16,013 nt of DNA, from NCBI GenBank assembly GCA_002414905.1, contig DIAY01000142.1:3786-19798 (forward strand). Direction: 5' to 3'. The notes under the pieces are model-generated. The model was not told where the DNA came from and searched no databases. It saw only the letters and a program-made list of their open reading frames with translations. The translations under genes were made by a program, and so were the position numbers. The DNA comes from Holophagales bacterium UBA5066. GTDB lineage: Bacteria; Acidobacteriota; Thermoanaerobaculia; UBA5066. Shown here piece by piece: positions 1 to 8,550 of the stretch (positions are counted from its first letter, which is position 1; the number at the start of each line of letters is the position of its first letter).

Positions 1-1
1 C

Positions 2-2551
2 GAGGCGCAGGTCCTGGCCCAGCTTCAGCATCCCAACATCGCGTCGATCTACGGCCTTGAGGAGTCCAGCGGCATCCGCGCCCTCGTCATGGAGCTCGTC
101 GAAGGCGAAGACCTCGCCGAGAGGCTGAAACGCGGCATGCTCCCCCTCGACGAGACCCTCGCCGTCGCCCGGCAGATCGCCGAAGCCCTCGAAGCCGCGC
201 ACGAGAAGGGAATCGTCCACCGCGACCTCAAGCCCGCAAACGTGAAGTTCACGGCTGACGGAAAGGTGAAGGTCCTCGACTTCGGCCTCGCCAAGGCGAT
301 GGACCCGCCCGCGGGCAGCACGTCCGCTGCCGACCTCGCCCGCTCCCCCACCCTCATGAACTCTCCTACGATGACGGCCGCGCAGGGGACGCAGCTCGGC
401 GTCATCCTCGGCACCGCGGCCTACATGTCGCCCGAGCAGGCGCGCGGGCAGGCCGTCGACAAGCGGGCCGACATCTGGTCGTTCGGCGTCGTCCTCCACG
501 AAATGCTCTCCGGCAGGTCGCTCTTCGCCGCCGACACGGTGACCGACACGCTGGCGGGGGTGCTCAAGAACGAGATCGACCTCGCGAAGCTGCCCGCCGG
601 CACCCCCGCCTCGGTCCGCCGCCTCGTCCGCCGCTGCCTCGAACGCAACCCGAAGGACCGCCTCCACGACATCGCGGACGCGCGGATCGAGCTTCTGGAG
701 GCGACGAGCCGGGCCGGCGACCCGGGCCTCGAGCCGCCCACATCGCACTCCGTTCCGCGTCGCGGATCAACATGGCGGCTCCCTCTCGTCACGGCGGTCG
801 CCCTGGCGCTGGGCCTGGCGGCAGGGTGGTTCGTTCGTCCGGGTCCGGTGCGGCCCCCCCTCGTCTGCACTGCGATCCTCGCGCCGGACGGCACGGACCT
901 CGTGCCGGTCGGCGACGCCGCGGGACCCGTCGCGGTTTCTCCGGACGGCACCCAGCTGGCGTTCACGGCGCGCGACAGCGCGGGTGCGACACGGCTCTAC
1001 GTACATTCGCTGGCGGCGGGGAAAGCCCGCGTGATCCCGTCGTCGGAGGGAGCCCGTTATCCGTTCTGGTCGCCGGACAGTCGCTCTCTCGCGTTCTTCA
1101 ACACCGGGCAGCTGCTGCGCGTCGACCTGGCGGAAGGAGCTCCGCTGGCCCTGGCGCCGGCGAACGATGCTCGCGGCGGCAGCTGGGGCACGAACGGGAC
1201 CATCGTCTACGCGCCGTCGTACGACACCCCGTTGCTGCAGATCTCGGCCCGTGGCGGCCCTTCGGCACCGGCCTCGATCCTCGACGGCGAGCGGTCGGAG
1301 GGGACCCACCGATTCCCGTCGTTCCTGCCCGACGGCCGGCACTTCCTCTTCGAAGCCCGTGGCTATTCCGCCTGGATGCGCACCTCGGACGGGGTCTTCG
1401 TCGGCTCGCTCGACGACCCAGGAAAGCGGGTCCGGCTCCTGGCGCACGCGACCAACGCGGCCTATATCTCCGGACGGCTGCTCTTCGTGCGCAACGGTGA
1501 CCTCTGCGCCCAGCGCTTCGATCCGGAGAAGAGGGCACTCTCGGGTCCGGTCTCGATCCTCGTTCGCGACGTGCGATTCGACCGCCGGTACAGCCTCGGC
1601 GTCTTCTCGGCCACCGCGGACGTCCTCGCCCTCCAGCACGGTGCCGGCCAGGACGCCAACGAGCTGGTCTGGCTGGACCGGACCGGCCGTCGTGGGGAGC
1701 GGCTCGGCAGCGCCGCGGTCCACGACGGCGTCGAGCTCTCTCCCGACGCCACCCAGGTTCTGGTCTCGATGTTCGACCCGGCGACCTCGCGCGCCCACCT
1801 CGAAGTCTTCGACCTGGCCCGCAAGACTTCGACCCGCCTGACTTTCAGCGGCGCCGACGACTATTGCGCGATCTGGTCTCCCGACGGCACCCGCATCCTC
1901 TTCGCGCGCGTCAGCGACCAGGGGATCGGACTCTGGGTCAAGCCGGCCGACGGCTCGACGGCCGAGCAGCGCTTCCGCCCCGAGACTCGCGGCGAGGTCC
2001 TCTTTCCGCTGGACTGGTCTGGGGACGGGAGCCGGGTCCTGTTCAGCTCGTTGCCGGGGGGGTCGCTGCCGACCGGACTCTGGACCCTGCCGGCCTCCGG
2101 CGAGGGCCCACCCGAGCGCTACACCGACTCGCACGGCAACGGCGACCTCCTGCAGATCTCGCCCGACGGCCGCTGGGTGGTGTTCGACGCCAACGAGAGC
2201 CAGGGCTCGCGCAGCTTCCTGGCCCGCTTCCCCGACACGGGCGGCCGGTGGCAGCTCGCCGAGGATTCAGCCGTCTACAGCCGTTGGACGCGAGGGGGGA
2301 GAGAGATCGTCTACCTGGACTACGACTCGGCCCATGCGACCGCGCTGCCCGTCGACCTTGCGGGGAAGGCTCCTCGGTTCGGTGCGCCCGAGCGGCTCTT
2401 CGCGGTCCCCACGCTGAGCATCAACGGCAACACCTTCGACGCCACGCCGGACGGCGAGCGTTTTCTCTTCGTGCTGCCGGTACCGAACGCCCGGCCCACG
2501 CCGTTCACATTGATACTTAACTGGCAGCAGCTACTGGAGCAGGAGCCATGA
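2..2551 (+). CDS. Ser/Thr protein kinase with C-terminal TolB/PD40-type beta-propeller (5' end outside window)
   Basis: This is a membrane-anchored Hanks-type kinase, predicted to phosphorylate Ser/Thr on unknown partners in response to a signal sensed outside the cytoplasm. The reading frame is open from base 2, so the glycine loop and ATP-binding Lys lie upstream of the window. Visible in the 849 residues present are the catalytic loop HRDLKPAN (about residue 73), DFGLAK (about 93) and the activation-segment end GTAAYMSPEQARG. A hydrophobic span at about residues 258-278 follows. The rest is an extracytoplasmic domain with repeated PDG blades (VSPDGTQLAF, WSPDSRSLAF, WSPDGTRILF, ISPDGRWVVF), as in WD40-like PD40/TolB propellers. 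The ligand is unknown. The stop codon overlaps the start of the next kinase gene (ATGA), so the two are probably co-translated. The first in-frame ATG (base 89) lies inside the kinase domain and is not the true start. Confidence 0.93.
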   Translation, partial: EAQVLAQLQHPNIASIYGLEESSGIRALVMELVEGEDLAERLKRGMLPLDETLAVARQIAEALEAAHEKGIVHRDLKPANVKFTADGKVKVLDFGLAKAMDPPAGSTSAADLARSPTLMNSPTMTAAQGTQLGVILGTAAYMSPEQARGQAVDKRADIWSFGVVLHEMLSGRSLFAADTVTDTLAGVLKNEIDLAKLPAGTPASVRRLVRRCLERNPKDRLHDIADARIELLEATSRAGDPGLEPPTSHSVPRRGSTWRLPLVTAVALALGLAAGWFVRPGPVRPPLVCTAILAPDGTDLVPVGDAAGPVAVSPDGTQLAFTARDSAGATRLYVHSLAAGKARVIPSSEGARYPFWSPDSRSLAFFNTGQLLRVDLAEGAPLALAPANDARGGSWGTNGTIVYAPSYDTPLLQISARGGPSAPASILDGERSEGTHRFPSFLPDGRHFLFEARGYSAWMRTSDGVFVGSLDDPGKRVRLLAHATNAAYISGRLLFVRNGDLCAQRFDPEKRALSGPVSILVRDVRFDRRYSLGVFSATADVLALQHGAGQDANELVWLDRTGRRGERLGSAAVHDGVELSPDATQVLVSMFDPATSRAHLEVFDLARKTSTRLTFSGADDYCAIWSPDGTRILFARVSDQGIGLWVKPADGSTAEQRFRPETRGEVLFPLDWSGDGSRVLFSSLPGGSLPTGLWTLPASGEGPPERYTDSHGNGDLLQISPDGRWVVFDANESQGSRSFLARFPDTGGRWQLAEDSAVYSRWTRGGREIVYLDYDSAHATALPVDLAGKAPRFGAPERLFAVPTLSINGNTFDATPDGERFLFVLPVPNARPTPFTLILNWQQLLEQEP

Positions 2552-5067
2552 GCGTAACCCGGCCGGGCCCCGACGAGATCACCCCTCCGCTCGGCGAGGG
2601 CGGCACCGTGTCCGATCCCCTCTCCGCAGCCGCCACGATCGACACCCTGCTCCCCGAAGGGACGGGCCGGCAGATCGGGCCCTACAAGCTGCTGCAGCTC
2701 ATCGGGGAGGGCGGATTCGGCTCGGTGTTCATGGCGGAACAGACCGAGCCGGTGAAGCGACGGGTGGCAGTGAAGGTCATCAAGAAGGGGATGGACACCC
2801 GCCAGGTCATCGCCCGCTTCGAGCAGGAGCGACAGGCCCTGGCGATGATGGACCACCCCGGCATCGCCAGGGTGCTGGACGCGGGCGAGACGGAAACCGG
2901 TCAGCCGTACTTCGTGATGGAGCTGGTGGACGGAGAGCCGGTGACCGCCCACTGCGACCGGCACACCCTCTCAATCCCGGCGCGCCTGGAGCTCTTCGTC
3001 CAGATCTGCTCAGCCGTCCAGCACGCCCACACCAAGGGAATCATCCACCGCGACATCAAGCCGTCGAACGTCCTGGTCTCCGTCCTCGATGGACAGGCCC
3101 GGGCCAAGGTCATCGACTTCGGGATCGCCAAGGCCACCGGGGGCAACCTGACCGAGAGGACGCTGTTTACCGGGCACCGGCAGCTGATCGGGACACCGGA
3201 GTACATGAGCCCCGAGCAGGCCGAAGGCTCGATGGACATCGACACCCGGACGGACGTGTACGCGCTGGGGGTACTGCTTTACGAGCTCCTGACCGGCAGC
3301 ACGCCCTTCGATTCCAGTCGCCTGCGCTCCGCCGCGTTCGCGGAGATCGCCCGCATCATCCGCGAGGACGATCCGCCGAGTCCCAGCAGCCGGCTGAGCC
3401 AGTCTGCCGCGACGCTCGCCGCCGTTGCCGCACATCGCCACACCGAACCGCGGAAGCTGAGCTCGATGCTCCGCGGCGAGCTCGACTGGATCGTGATGAA
3501 AGCGCTCGAGAAGGAGCGGCAGCGGCGCTACGAGACGGCCAACGGGCTCGCGATGGACGTCCGGCGCTACCTCCTCGGAGAGCCCGTGACCGCGGCGCCG
3601 CCGAGCAGGCTGTACCGGTTCCGGAAGTTCGTCGTGCGCCACCGGGTCCCGGTGGCGGCGGCGAGCCTCGTGGTCGCCGCGCTTCTGGTGGCCGTCGTCG
3701 GGATCTCCTGGCAGGCGAGGGTGGCGCGCGCGCAGCTCGCCAAGGCCGAGCGGATCGCCGAGTTCATGGCGGACATGCTTCAGGGTGTGGAGCCGGGCGT
3801 CGCGAGGGGGCGCGACACGACGCTGCTCCAGGAAATGATGGACGCCGCCGCGGCCCGGATCGAGAAGGGAGACCTCTCGCAATCCCCGGAGGCCGAGCTG
3901 CGCCTCAGGGCAACGATCGGCACCGCCTTCCGCGAGCTGGCCCTCTACGACGAGGCGTCGAAGATGCTCGCGCCGGCCGTGCCGCTGGCGCGCTCGCTGC
4001 ACGACGGCGACCACGAGGAGACCGCCGACGCACTCGGCAACCTGGGGCAGCTGCTCAACGACCAGGACGAGCTGGAGAAGGCCGAGCCGCTTTATCGCGA
4101 AGCCCTGGAGATGGATCAGCGGCTCTTTCCGGGAGACGACCCGCGGGTCGCGACCGACATCAACAACCTGTCGACGCTGCTACAAGACAAGGGCGACCCG
4201 GCGGCAGCCGAGCCGCTCGCCCGCCAGGCGCTGGAGATGCGCAGGCGCATCTATCCCGGCGACCACCAGGACGTAGCCGAGAGCCTCAACAACCTCGCAG
4301 GTCTGATGATCGGGGGCAACAGAGGTACCGGTGACCTGGAGGGGGCCGAGAAGCTCTTCCGCGAAGTGCTGGCAATGAGCCGGCGCCTCTACCCGGGCGA
4401 CCACCCGCGGCTGGCGGGCGCCCTCAACAACCTGTCGGTCCTTCTCAAGAAACGTGGTGACCTCGCGGGGGCCGAGCCGCTGGCGCGCGAGACGCTCGAG
4501 ATGCGGCGACGGCTCTTCCCGGGCGACCATCCCTACGTGGCGACCGGCCTCAACAACCTCGCGCTCCTCATCCAGGAGCGCGGCGACCTGGTGGCGCCGG
4601 AACCGCTCTTCCGCGAATCCCTGGCGATGCGAAGACGCCTCTACCCCGGCGGCCACACGAGCACCGCGACCGACCTCCTGAACCTCGGTGGCCTGCTCCT
4701 GGAGCGTGGCGACGCCGCCGAGGCCGAGCCGTGCTTCCGCGAAGCCGCCGATATGTACGAACAGACGAAGGGCAAGAGCTTCTGGCCGGCCGCCAAGGCC
4801 CGGCAGGGGCTGGGCAGCAGCCTCGCCAGCCTCGGGCGCTTCCGCCAGGCCGAGCCGGAGCTCCTCGCGGCGGAACGAGTGTTCGCGGCCGCACCCGGCG
4901 TGGCCGCCCGGCACGTGAAGTGTGTCGAGGCGCTCGTCACCTTCTACGAATCGTGGGACAAGGCCGAGCCGGGCCGCGGCCACGGCACCCAGGCTACGAA
5001 ATGGAAGGCCGCGCTCGAGGCCCTCGAGCCAGCGACGGCTCCAGGGGTCACCCCCTCCCGCAGCTGA
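2548..5067 (+). CDS. Ser/Thr protein kinase with C-terminal TPR array
   Basis: This 839-aa protein has a complete kinase domain: glycine loop GEGGFGSV (residues 53-60), Lys76 in VAVKVIKK, HRDIKPSN (167-174), DFG (190-192) and SPEQ (221-224). The kinase domain closes with the ELDWIVMKALEK segment common in acidobacterial and planctomycete kinases. A hydrophobic span (about 367-386) predicts a single membrane helix. About six TPR units of roughly 42 residues follow (about 490-750). They share NNL near the start and AEPL...LEMRRRL.PGDHP near the end, like the tandem 42-residue TPRs of kinesin light chain; the third unit has a short insertion. TPRs usually bind partner proteins, so this may be a scaffolded signalling kinase. 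The ATG overlaps the preceding stop, and GGAG at 2536-2539 is a plausible ribosome site 8 nt upstream. The substrate is not predictable. Confidence 0.95.
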   Translation: MSVTRPGPDEITPPLGEGGTVSDPLSAAATIDTLLPEGTGRQIGPYKLLQLIGEGGFGSVFMAEQTEPVKRRVAVKVIKKGMDTRQVIARFEQERQALAMMDHPGIARVLDAGETETGQPYFVMELVDGEPVTAHCDRHTLSIPARLELFVQICSAVQHAHTKGIIHRDIKPSNVLVSVLDGQARAKVIDFGIAKATGGNLTERTLFTGHRQLIGTPEYMSPEQAEGSMDIDTRTDVYALGVLLYELLTGSTPFDSSRLRSAAFAEIARIIREDDPPSPSSRLSQSAATLAAVAAHRHTEPRKLSSMLRGELDWIVMKALEKERQRRYETANGLAMDVRRYLLGEPVTAAPPSRLYRFRKFVVRHRVPVAAASLVVAALLVAVVGISWQARVARAQLAKAERIAEFMADMLQGVEPGVARGRDTTLLQEMMDAAAARIEKGDLSQSPEAELRLRATIGTAFRELALYDEASKMLAPAVPLARSLHDGDHEETADALGNLGQLLNDQDELEKAEPLYREALEMDQRLFPGDDPRVATDINNLSTLLQDKGDPAAAEPLARQALEMRRRIYPGDHQDVAESLNNLAGLMIGGNRGTGDLEGAEKLFREVLAMSRRLYPGDHPRLAGALNNLSVLLKKRGDLAGAEPLARETLEMRRRLFPGDHPYVATGLNNLALLIQERGDLVAPEPLFRESLAMRRRLYPGGHTSTATDLLNLGGLLLERGDAAEAEPCFREAADMYEQTKGKSFWPAAKARQGLGSSLASLGRFRQAEPELLAAERVFAAAPGVAARHVKCVEALVTFYESWDKAEPGRGHGTQATKWKAALEALEPATAPGVTPSRS

Positions 5068-5096
5068 TGGGCCGCCGGCTCGAAGGCGGAGGCGAT

Positions 5097-5134
5097 GTCC
5101 CGGGCCGGGGCCGAGCCCCGGCTCAGCCCGGGAC
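5097..5134 (+). terminator. GC-rich stem-loop after kinase operon, possible terminator
   Basis: The outer arms GTCCCGGGC and GCCCGGGAC pair perfectly over 9 bp. Inside them CGGGGC pairs with GCCCCG around a CGA loop. It lies 30 nt after the kinase stop codon. No U-tract follows, so it may instead be a Rho-type or mRNA-stabilising structure. Confidence 0.45.
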
Positions 5135-5193
5135 GGCGGTGAAGAGCCCCCGGGCGAAGGCCGCTGCGCTTACGCACTCGGCCGCTCCATGCG

Positions 5194-5213
5194 GTGACAG
5201 GCACTTCTGTCAC
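5194..5213. repeat. Short perfect dyad, REP-like
   Basis: GTGACAG and CTGTCAC form a perfect 7-bp inverted repeat with a six-base loop, GCACTT. The GTGACAGGCAC core resembles the TCAGGC-type motifs at the right end of the window. It could be a REP-like unit or part of the IS91-type left end. Neither is proven. Confidence 0.35.
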
Positions 5214-5317
5214 TGCGACCCGGAGCGGGCACGATACGGCTTCCCGCAAGCTTCTGACCGAGAACTGTTTGCGCCGCTTTCCGCCGTACGGCACGAGATC
5301 CGCCATGGCCTCTGTCC

Positions 5318-6600
5318 GTGGAGGCCTCCGCCTATCGGCCGCGCAGACCCGCCGAGACACCCTTGTACGCGCTGCTGGAGTCGCTCTACGAAAGCGTCAA
5401 GGACGCCTGGGAAGACGACTTCGAGCGACCCTACGGCTTCTGGCGCGGCCTCCTCGACGGCGTGGTCGCCCGCTACCTCGACTGCGGCATCTTCGAGCGG
5501 GGTTTCCCACGTATCCGCTGCCCTGACTGCGCCGCCGAGTTCGCCGCCCTCCTGCAGGACGAGGTGGTCGCCAACGTCGGCCACGCCCAGTGGGTGTTCA
5601 CCGTACCCAAGCTGCAGCGGCCGTATTTCATGCACCACCGCGAGCTCCTCGGCCCCCTCTGTGCCGCCGCCTGGCAGACCGTCCGCGAGCTGATGGCTGT
5701 TGCCGCCGGGGAGGAGAAGGGCTTTCGCCCCGGGATGGTTGCGGCTTTGGGACAAGTTCAGACCTTCGGGGACCAGCGGAGTCTTCACCCCACGTTCATG
5801 CCCTCGCCACACGTGGCGGCTGGAGCTCCTCGGGCGAGTGGGTTCCCGTGCCGTACGTCGACACCTCCGCCGCCGAGAAGCCGTTCCGGCACAAGGTCAT
5901 CCGCATCCTTCAGCAAGCCGGCCTGCTCGACGAGGATCGCACCCGCCTGCTGCTCTTCCGGGACCATTCAGGCTTCAGCGTGCACAACGCTGTGACCGTG
6001 CCAGCCGGCGACGGTCGCGCGCTCGAGGCTCTCGCCCGCACCTGCCTTCGCAACCCCGTCAGCCTGGCCCGGCTGAGCTTCACGCCAGGCTCGCCCCTTC
6101 GTCGCCTGCCACCTATCTGCCCAGGGCCGGCCAAGACGACGAGTGCGCCGAGAGCTTCGAGGCAATGGACTTCGTGACCCGCCTCCTCGTCCAGGTCCCC
6201 GACCCCAGGAGGCATCTCGTTCACACCTACGGCGCCTATTCCAACGTCGTCCGCGGCTAGCTGAGGAAACGCGTTCAGGCCCAGACGACGGAGCCTCCCA
6301 CGCCAGAACCAGGCGCCAACTTGCCGCAGCCAACCCCGCCGCCGCCCCCCTCGTTCGCCGCCCTTCGTCGCGGCTGGGCCCAGTTGATTCGCCGGGTCTA
6401 CGAGACCGATCCGCTCGTCTGTCCTCGATGCCGGGGCCTGATGCGCGTGGTCTCCTTCATCACCGAGCCGCGAGTGATCCGCCGCATCCTCGACCACCTC
6501 ACCCGGCGCACCACCCAGGACCGCGCCCCGCCCCGCGCAGCCAGCGAGATCCCTGTCTTCCCCGGACGTTCCTTACCGCGAAGCCCGTCGCCGACGACCT
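5318..6600 (+). pseudogene. IS91-family transposase, copy 1 (two frameshifts, one nonsense codon, zinc-finger deletion)
   Basis: It probably starts at GTG 5318 with EASAYRPRRPAETPLY, typical of the family N-terminus. CPDCAAEFAALL appears to lack the second CxxC part of the zinc-binding domain that relatives carry between these blocks. Frame 2 is lost near 5790: one base is missing, so HPTFMP replaces HP-HVHALATRGG, the HUH catalytic motif, which continues in frame 1. Near 6105 the reading passes to frame 3 (ESFEAMDFVTRLLVQVPDPRRHLVH). TAG at 6258-6260 interrupts the protein after YSNVVRG. The same frame then resumes with the C-terminal CPRCRGLMRVVSF segment. The Y2 motif reads TYGAY where the family has YYGxY, so a catalytic Tyr is probably lost. 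It cannot make a functional enzyme. The end is approximate. Confidence 0.85.
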
Positions 6601-6616
6601 GGCGCGACAGTGTGGA

Positions 6617-6822
6617 GGTCTGTCTCCGACACACCCCCGCACGCCCGGACCTACCTCGCAAAGAGCGAATATCGCCCTCGGATCTCTTCCGGGCGCTCCC
6701 CGAGCACTCGCGGCCTCTCGCCCATGGGGCTGCGCCGCCCCGGCGCAGCCCCATGGGCACTCTGAATTCCCGCCCGGACCTTCAGCGGTTCTCCGGCCGA
6801 AATCAAAGTTCCTATCCCTCGC
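6617..6822 (+). repeat. 206-bp IS91-type right-end module, copy 1
   Basis: This segment matches 13990-14195 along its full length with only two substitutions seen by eye (A/G in CTACCTC versus CTGCCTC, and T/C in CACTCTG versus CACTCCG). The sequence immediately to its left is strongly diverged between the copies. It contains the perfect hairpin at 6721-6757 and ends at the inferred element terminus. It is probably the origin-type end (oriIS) recognised by the transposase. Confidence 0.85.
6721..6757. repeat. Perfect 37-nt hairpin in IS91-type right end (copy 1)
   Basis: CCCATGGGGCTGCGCCG pairs perfectly with CGGCGCAGCCCCATGGG (17 bp) around a CCC loop. It is identical in copy 2 and lies 65 nt inside the element end. 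Subterminal hairpins are typical of HUH transposon ends. Confidence 0.9.
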
Positions 6823-6869
6823 CCGCCTGACCCTGGAAGACGCCCCTGTTCGTCGTCCTCGACGCCGTC

Positions 6870-7256
6870 TCAGCCGGCCATCTTCTTCAGCATGTGATCG
6901 ATGACCTCGCTGTGCTCGCGCTGAGGGCTGAACAGAATGACTTCGGCGTCCGCGCCCACGCTCACGGTGTGTCCGGGCGGCCAGTAGAAGAGGTCGCCGC
7001 CAACGGGGAGCTCCTGCGTTCCGTCGGCGAAGGTGACGACGAGCTCTCCCTGCAGGACGTAGCCCCAGTGGGGAGCGTGGCAAAGGTCGTCCTCGAGCCC
7101 CCGGAGGAGCGGTGCAATGTCCGTACCGGCACCGAGCGAGAAGTACTCGCCGCTGATCGTTCCGTACCCCGTCGCGTCGCCGAAGCCCGTCTTCTGCCTG
7201 GCGACGGCGCCCGGGACGTCGATTCGAACCGGTATATCTCGCTTGGCGATTCGCAT
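6870..7256 (-). CDS. Small cupin-domain protein
   Basis: This 128-aa single-domain cupin is a small beta-barrel, probably metal-binding. Motif 1 is CHAPHWGYVLQGELVV, with His60 and His63 as likely ligands. Motif 2 is GDLFYWPPGHTVSV, with PPGH and His96 as a further ligand. Cupins of this size may be isomerases, dioxygenases or simple ligand-binding proteins, and the substrate is not predictable here. The ATG at 7256 is preceded by a purine-rich AAAGGA ribosome site at about 9 nt. Longer readings of the same frame run into the upstream gene and have no cupin sequence. It lies 92 bp downstream of the acyl-CoA dehydrogenase-like gene on the same strand, so it is probably co-transcribed and may act on the same or a related metabolite. 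It ends 48 bp from the IS91-type element. Confidence 0.85.
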   Translation of the reverse strand: MRIAKRDIPVRIDVPGAVARQKTGFGDATGYGTISGEYFSLGAGTDIAPLLRGLEDDLCHAPHWGYVLQGELVVTFADGTQELPVGGDLFYWPPGHTVSVGADAEVILFSPQREHSEVIDHMLKKMAG

Positions 7257-7348
7257 GGTTTTCTTTTCCTTTGCGGTTACGAGGGTTGAGTCGGGGGCTG
7301 GGTTCGCTTCCGAGACCGAATGGCGTCGGGACCCTGGACGGGGGGCGC

Positions 7349-8494
7349 TCACTCCACAGGGCTCAGGCCCAGCGCCACCCTCCCGGTGAACGTGGTCTGT
7401 CTGGCGCGCGGGAGGGGGTGGAAGAGGCAGCCGTGGACGTCGCGATAGAGCCGCTCGAGGGCGGAGCTTCGGGTGTACCCGACACCGCCTGCGACCTCGA
7501 TCGCGAGACGCACGGTCTTGATCAGCGCGCTGGTCGCCACCGTCTTGCGGACGAGCGTGCGGCTCGCCAGATCGTCGGTGCTCGGGAACCTGAGGTCGTC
7601 GGCGTCCCGATACGCCGCCGCCACGACGTCGGCCGCGGTCGTGTGGGCGTTGATCATCTCGCCGAGCAGCTGGATCGTGTGGGCCGCGGCACGCTGGGCG
7701 CCGGCGTCCCGCGCCAGCTCGGCCGCAGCATCGGCGATCCCCAGGTAGGCCGAGAGGATGAGGGGTATCGCCGCGCCGATCACGACATTCCAGACCGGGT
7801 GCCACTGGTCGGCGGGACGTATCAGCGAAACCGCGGCGTCGGCGACGAAGACCTCCTCGAGCACCACGGTGTGGGAGCCGGTGGCTCGAAGGCCCAGCGT
7901 GTCCCACGTCCGCTCGATGCGAACGCCCTCGGCGCCGAACGGCACCGCACAGTGCAGCACCTTCGGACCGTCGGGGGCCTCATCCCAGCGGATGCTCGTC
8001 ACGAGCAGGTGCCCGGCCTCGCACCCGCTCGCCGGAGACTTGCGGGCGCTGACCCTGTACCCGCCTTCCACCCGCCGGGCGCTGCCGCTGGAGGCCACCC
8101 AGTCCGAGGCTCCCGTGCTGATCAGAACGGCCCGGTCGTCGACGACCCTGCGAAAGAGCGCGGAGACGTCCACCCCGTGGTGGTGCCGCCAGACCTGGGC
8201 GGCGACGAGGTGGCAGTGCATCGAGAACGCCACCGCCGTCGAGGGGTCGCGCCGTCCGAGCTCCCGCAGGAGCCGGCCGACCTCGGCGTGCGACGCTCCA
8301 CCGCCGCCGAACTCGAGCGGCACGAGGGCGCTCGTCGCTCCCACCAGTCTGAGGCTCTCGAACGCCTCGAGTGAAGTCTCGCCGCTGCGGTCGCGTTCGG
8401 GGGCAGAGGGTCCGAGCGCATTTCCGATCTCACGGGCCACCCGGGCCCAGTCGGTTCCCGTTTTCGTCACGGTGGGACTGGCGGTCATCGTCAT
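7349..8494 (-). CDS. Acyl-CoA dehydrogenase-superfamily flavoenzyme
   Basis: This 381-aa protein has the acyl-CoA dehydrogenase architecture. The helical N-terminus contains LVPLEFGGGGASHAEVGRLLRELGRRDPS. The beta domain contains GASDWVASSGSARRVEGGYRVSARK and WDTLGLRATGSHTV. The C-terminal helical domain ends with VAGGVGYTRSSALERLYRDVHG and HPLPRARQTTF. Members bind FAD or FMN and oxidise acyl-CoAs or act as flavin-dependent monooxygenases. The usual catalytic YEGT-type motif is not visible near the C-terminus, and the ending resembles the monooxygenase-like branch (dibenzothiophene desulphurisation and relatives), so dehydrogenation is not assured. ATG 8494 was chosen, with ATG 8488 an alternative. 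An upstream TTG in the same frame would place the coding sequence over the operator dyad. The gene is divergent from an HxlR-type regulator and probably under its control. Confidence 0.9.
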   Translation of the reverse strand: MTMTASPTVTKTGTDWARVAREIGNALGPSAPERDRSGETSLEAFESLRLVGATSALVPLEFGGGGASHAEVGRLLRELGRRDPSTAVAFSMHCHLVAAQVWRHHHGVDVSALFRRVVDDRAVLISTGASDWVASSGSARRVEGGYRVSARKSPASGCEAGHLLVTSIRWDEAPDGPKVLHCAVPFGAEGVRIERTWDTLGLRATGSHTVVLEEVFVADAAVSLIRPADQWHPVWNVVIGAAIPLILSAYLGIADAAAELARDAGAQRAAAHTIQLLGEMINAHTTAADVVAAAYRDADDLRFPSTDDLASRTLVRKTVATSALIKTVRLAIEVAGGVGYTRSSALERLYRDVHGCLFHPLPRARQTTFTGRVALGLSPVE

Positions 8495-8529
8495 GGAGCA
8501 AAGATTGGGATCGGCCGTCAGGCAAAAAC

Positions 8530-8546
8530 AGTCCAAAAACAGGACT
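8530..8546. promoter_or_regulatory. Operator-like dyad 1 (AGTCC-N7-GGACT)
   Basis: The core GTCCAAAAACAGGAC (8531-8545) is flanked by A and T that extend the symmetry to 5-bp arms. It has the same 4-7-4 plan as dyad 2. Its centre lies 22 bp from that of dyad 2, about two helical turns. It begins 36 nt upstream of the acyl-CoA dehydrogenase-like start. Confidence 0.65.
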
Positions 8547-8550
8547 CGTC

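Larger units (their letters stand above)
5068..5317. other. Non-coding stretch between kinase pair and IS91-type element
   Basis: No convincing gene is visible here. It holds a GC-rich stem-loop at 5097-5134, just after the kinase stop, and a short perfect dyad at 5194-5213. The left terminus of the IS91-type element probably lies here but cannot be placed, because the second copy is truncated and gives nothing to align. Confidence 0.6.
5318..6822 (+). mobile_element. IS91-family (HUH/Y2) element, copy 1, decayed
   Basis: The element comprises a broken IS91-type transposase reading frame (from about 5318) and a non-coding right end. The right boundary at 6822 is set by comparison with copy 2: the two sequences match up to CCTATCCCTCGC and diverge at the next base. 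The left boundary is unknown and is given here as the transposase start. IS91-family elements move by rolling-circle-like transposition, with origin-type structures at the right end, and lack classic target duplications. The hairpin at 6721-6757 fits such an end. The right flank reads CCGC rather than GTTC/GAAC, so this flank may have been remodelled after insertion. Confidence 0.75.

Noticed and set aside
767..2134. 455-aa minus-strand open frame antisense to the kinase propeller
   Set aside because: Low-complexity Arg/Glu-rich shadow of the PD40 repeats, with no domain.
3010..4014. 334-aa minus-strand open frame antisense to the TPR kinase
   Set aside because: Shadow of a clear kinase domain, with no motif or ribosome site of its own.
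4018..4800. Possible DNA tandem repeat of about 126-bp period
   Set aside because: It is the coding reflection of 42-residue TPR units, diverged at the DNA level, not a separate repeat element.
7271..8374. 367-aa plus-strand open frame antisense to the acyl-CoA dehydrogenase-like gene
   Set aside because: No domain; the minus-strand frame has coherent family motifs along its length.
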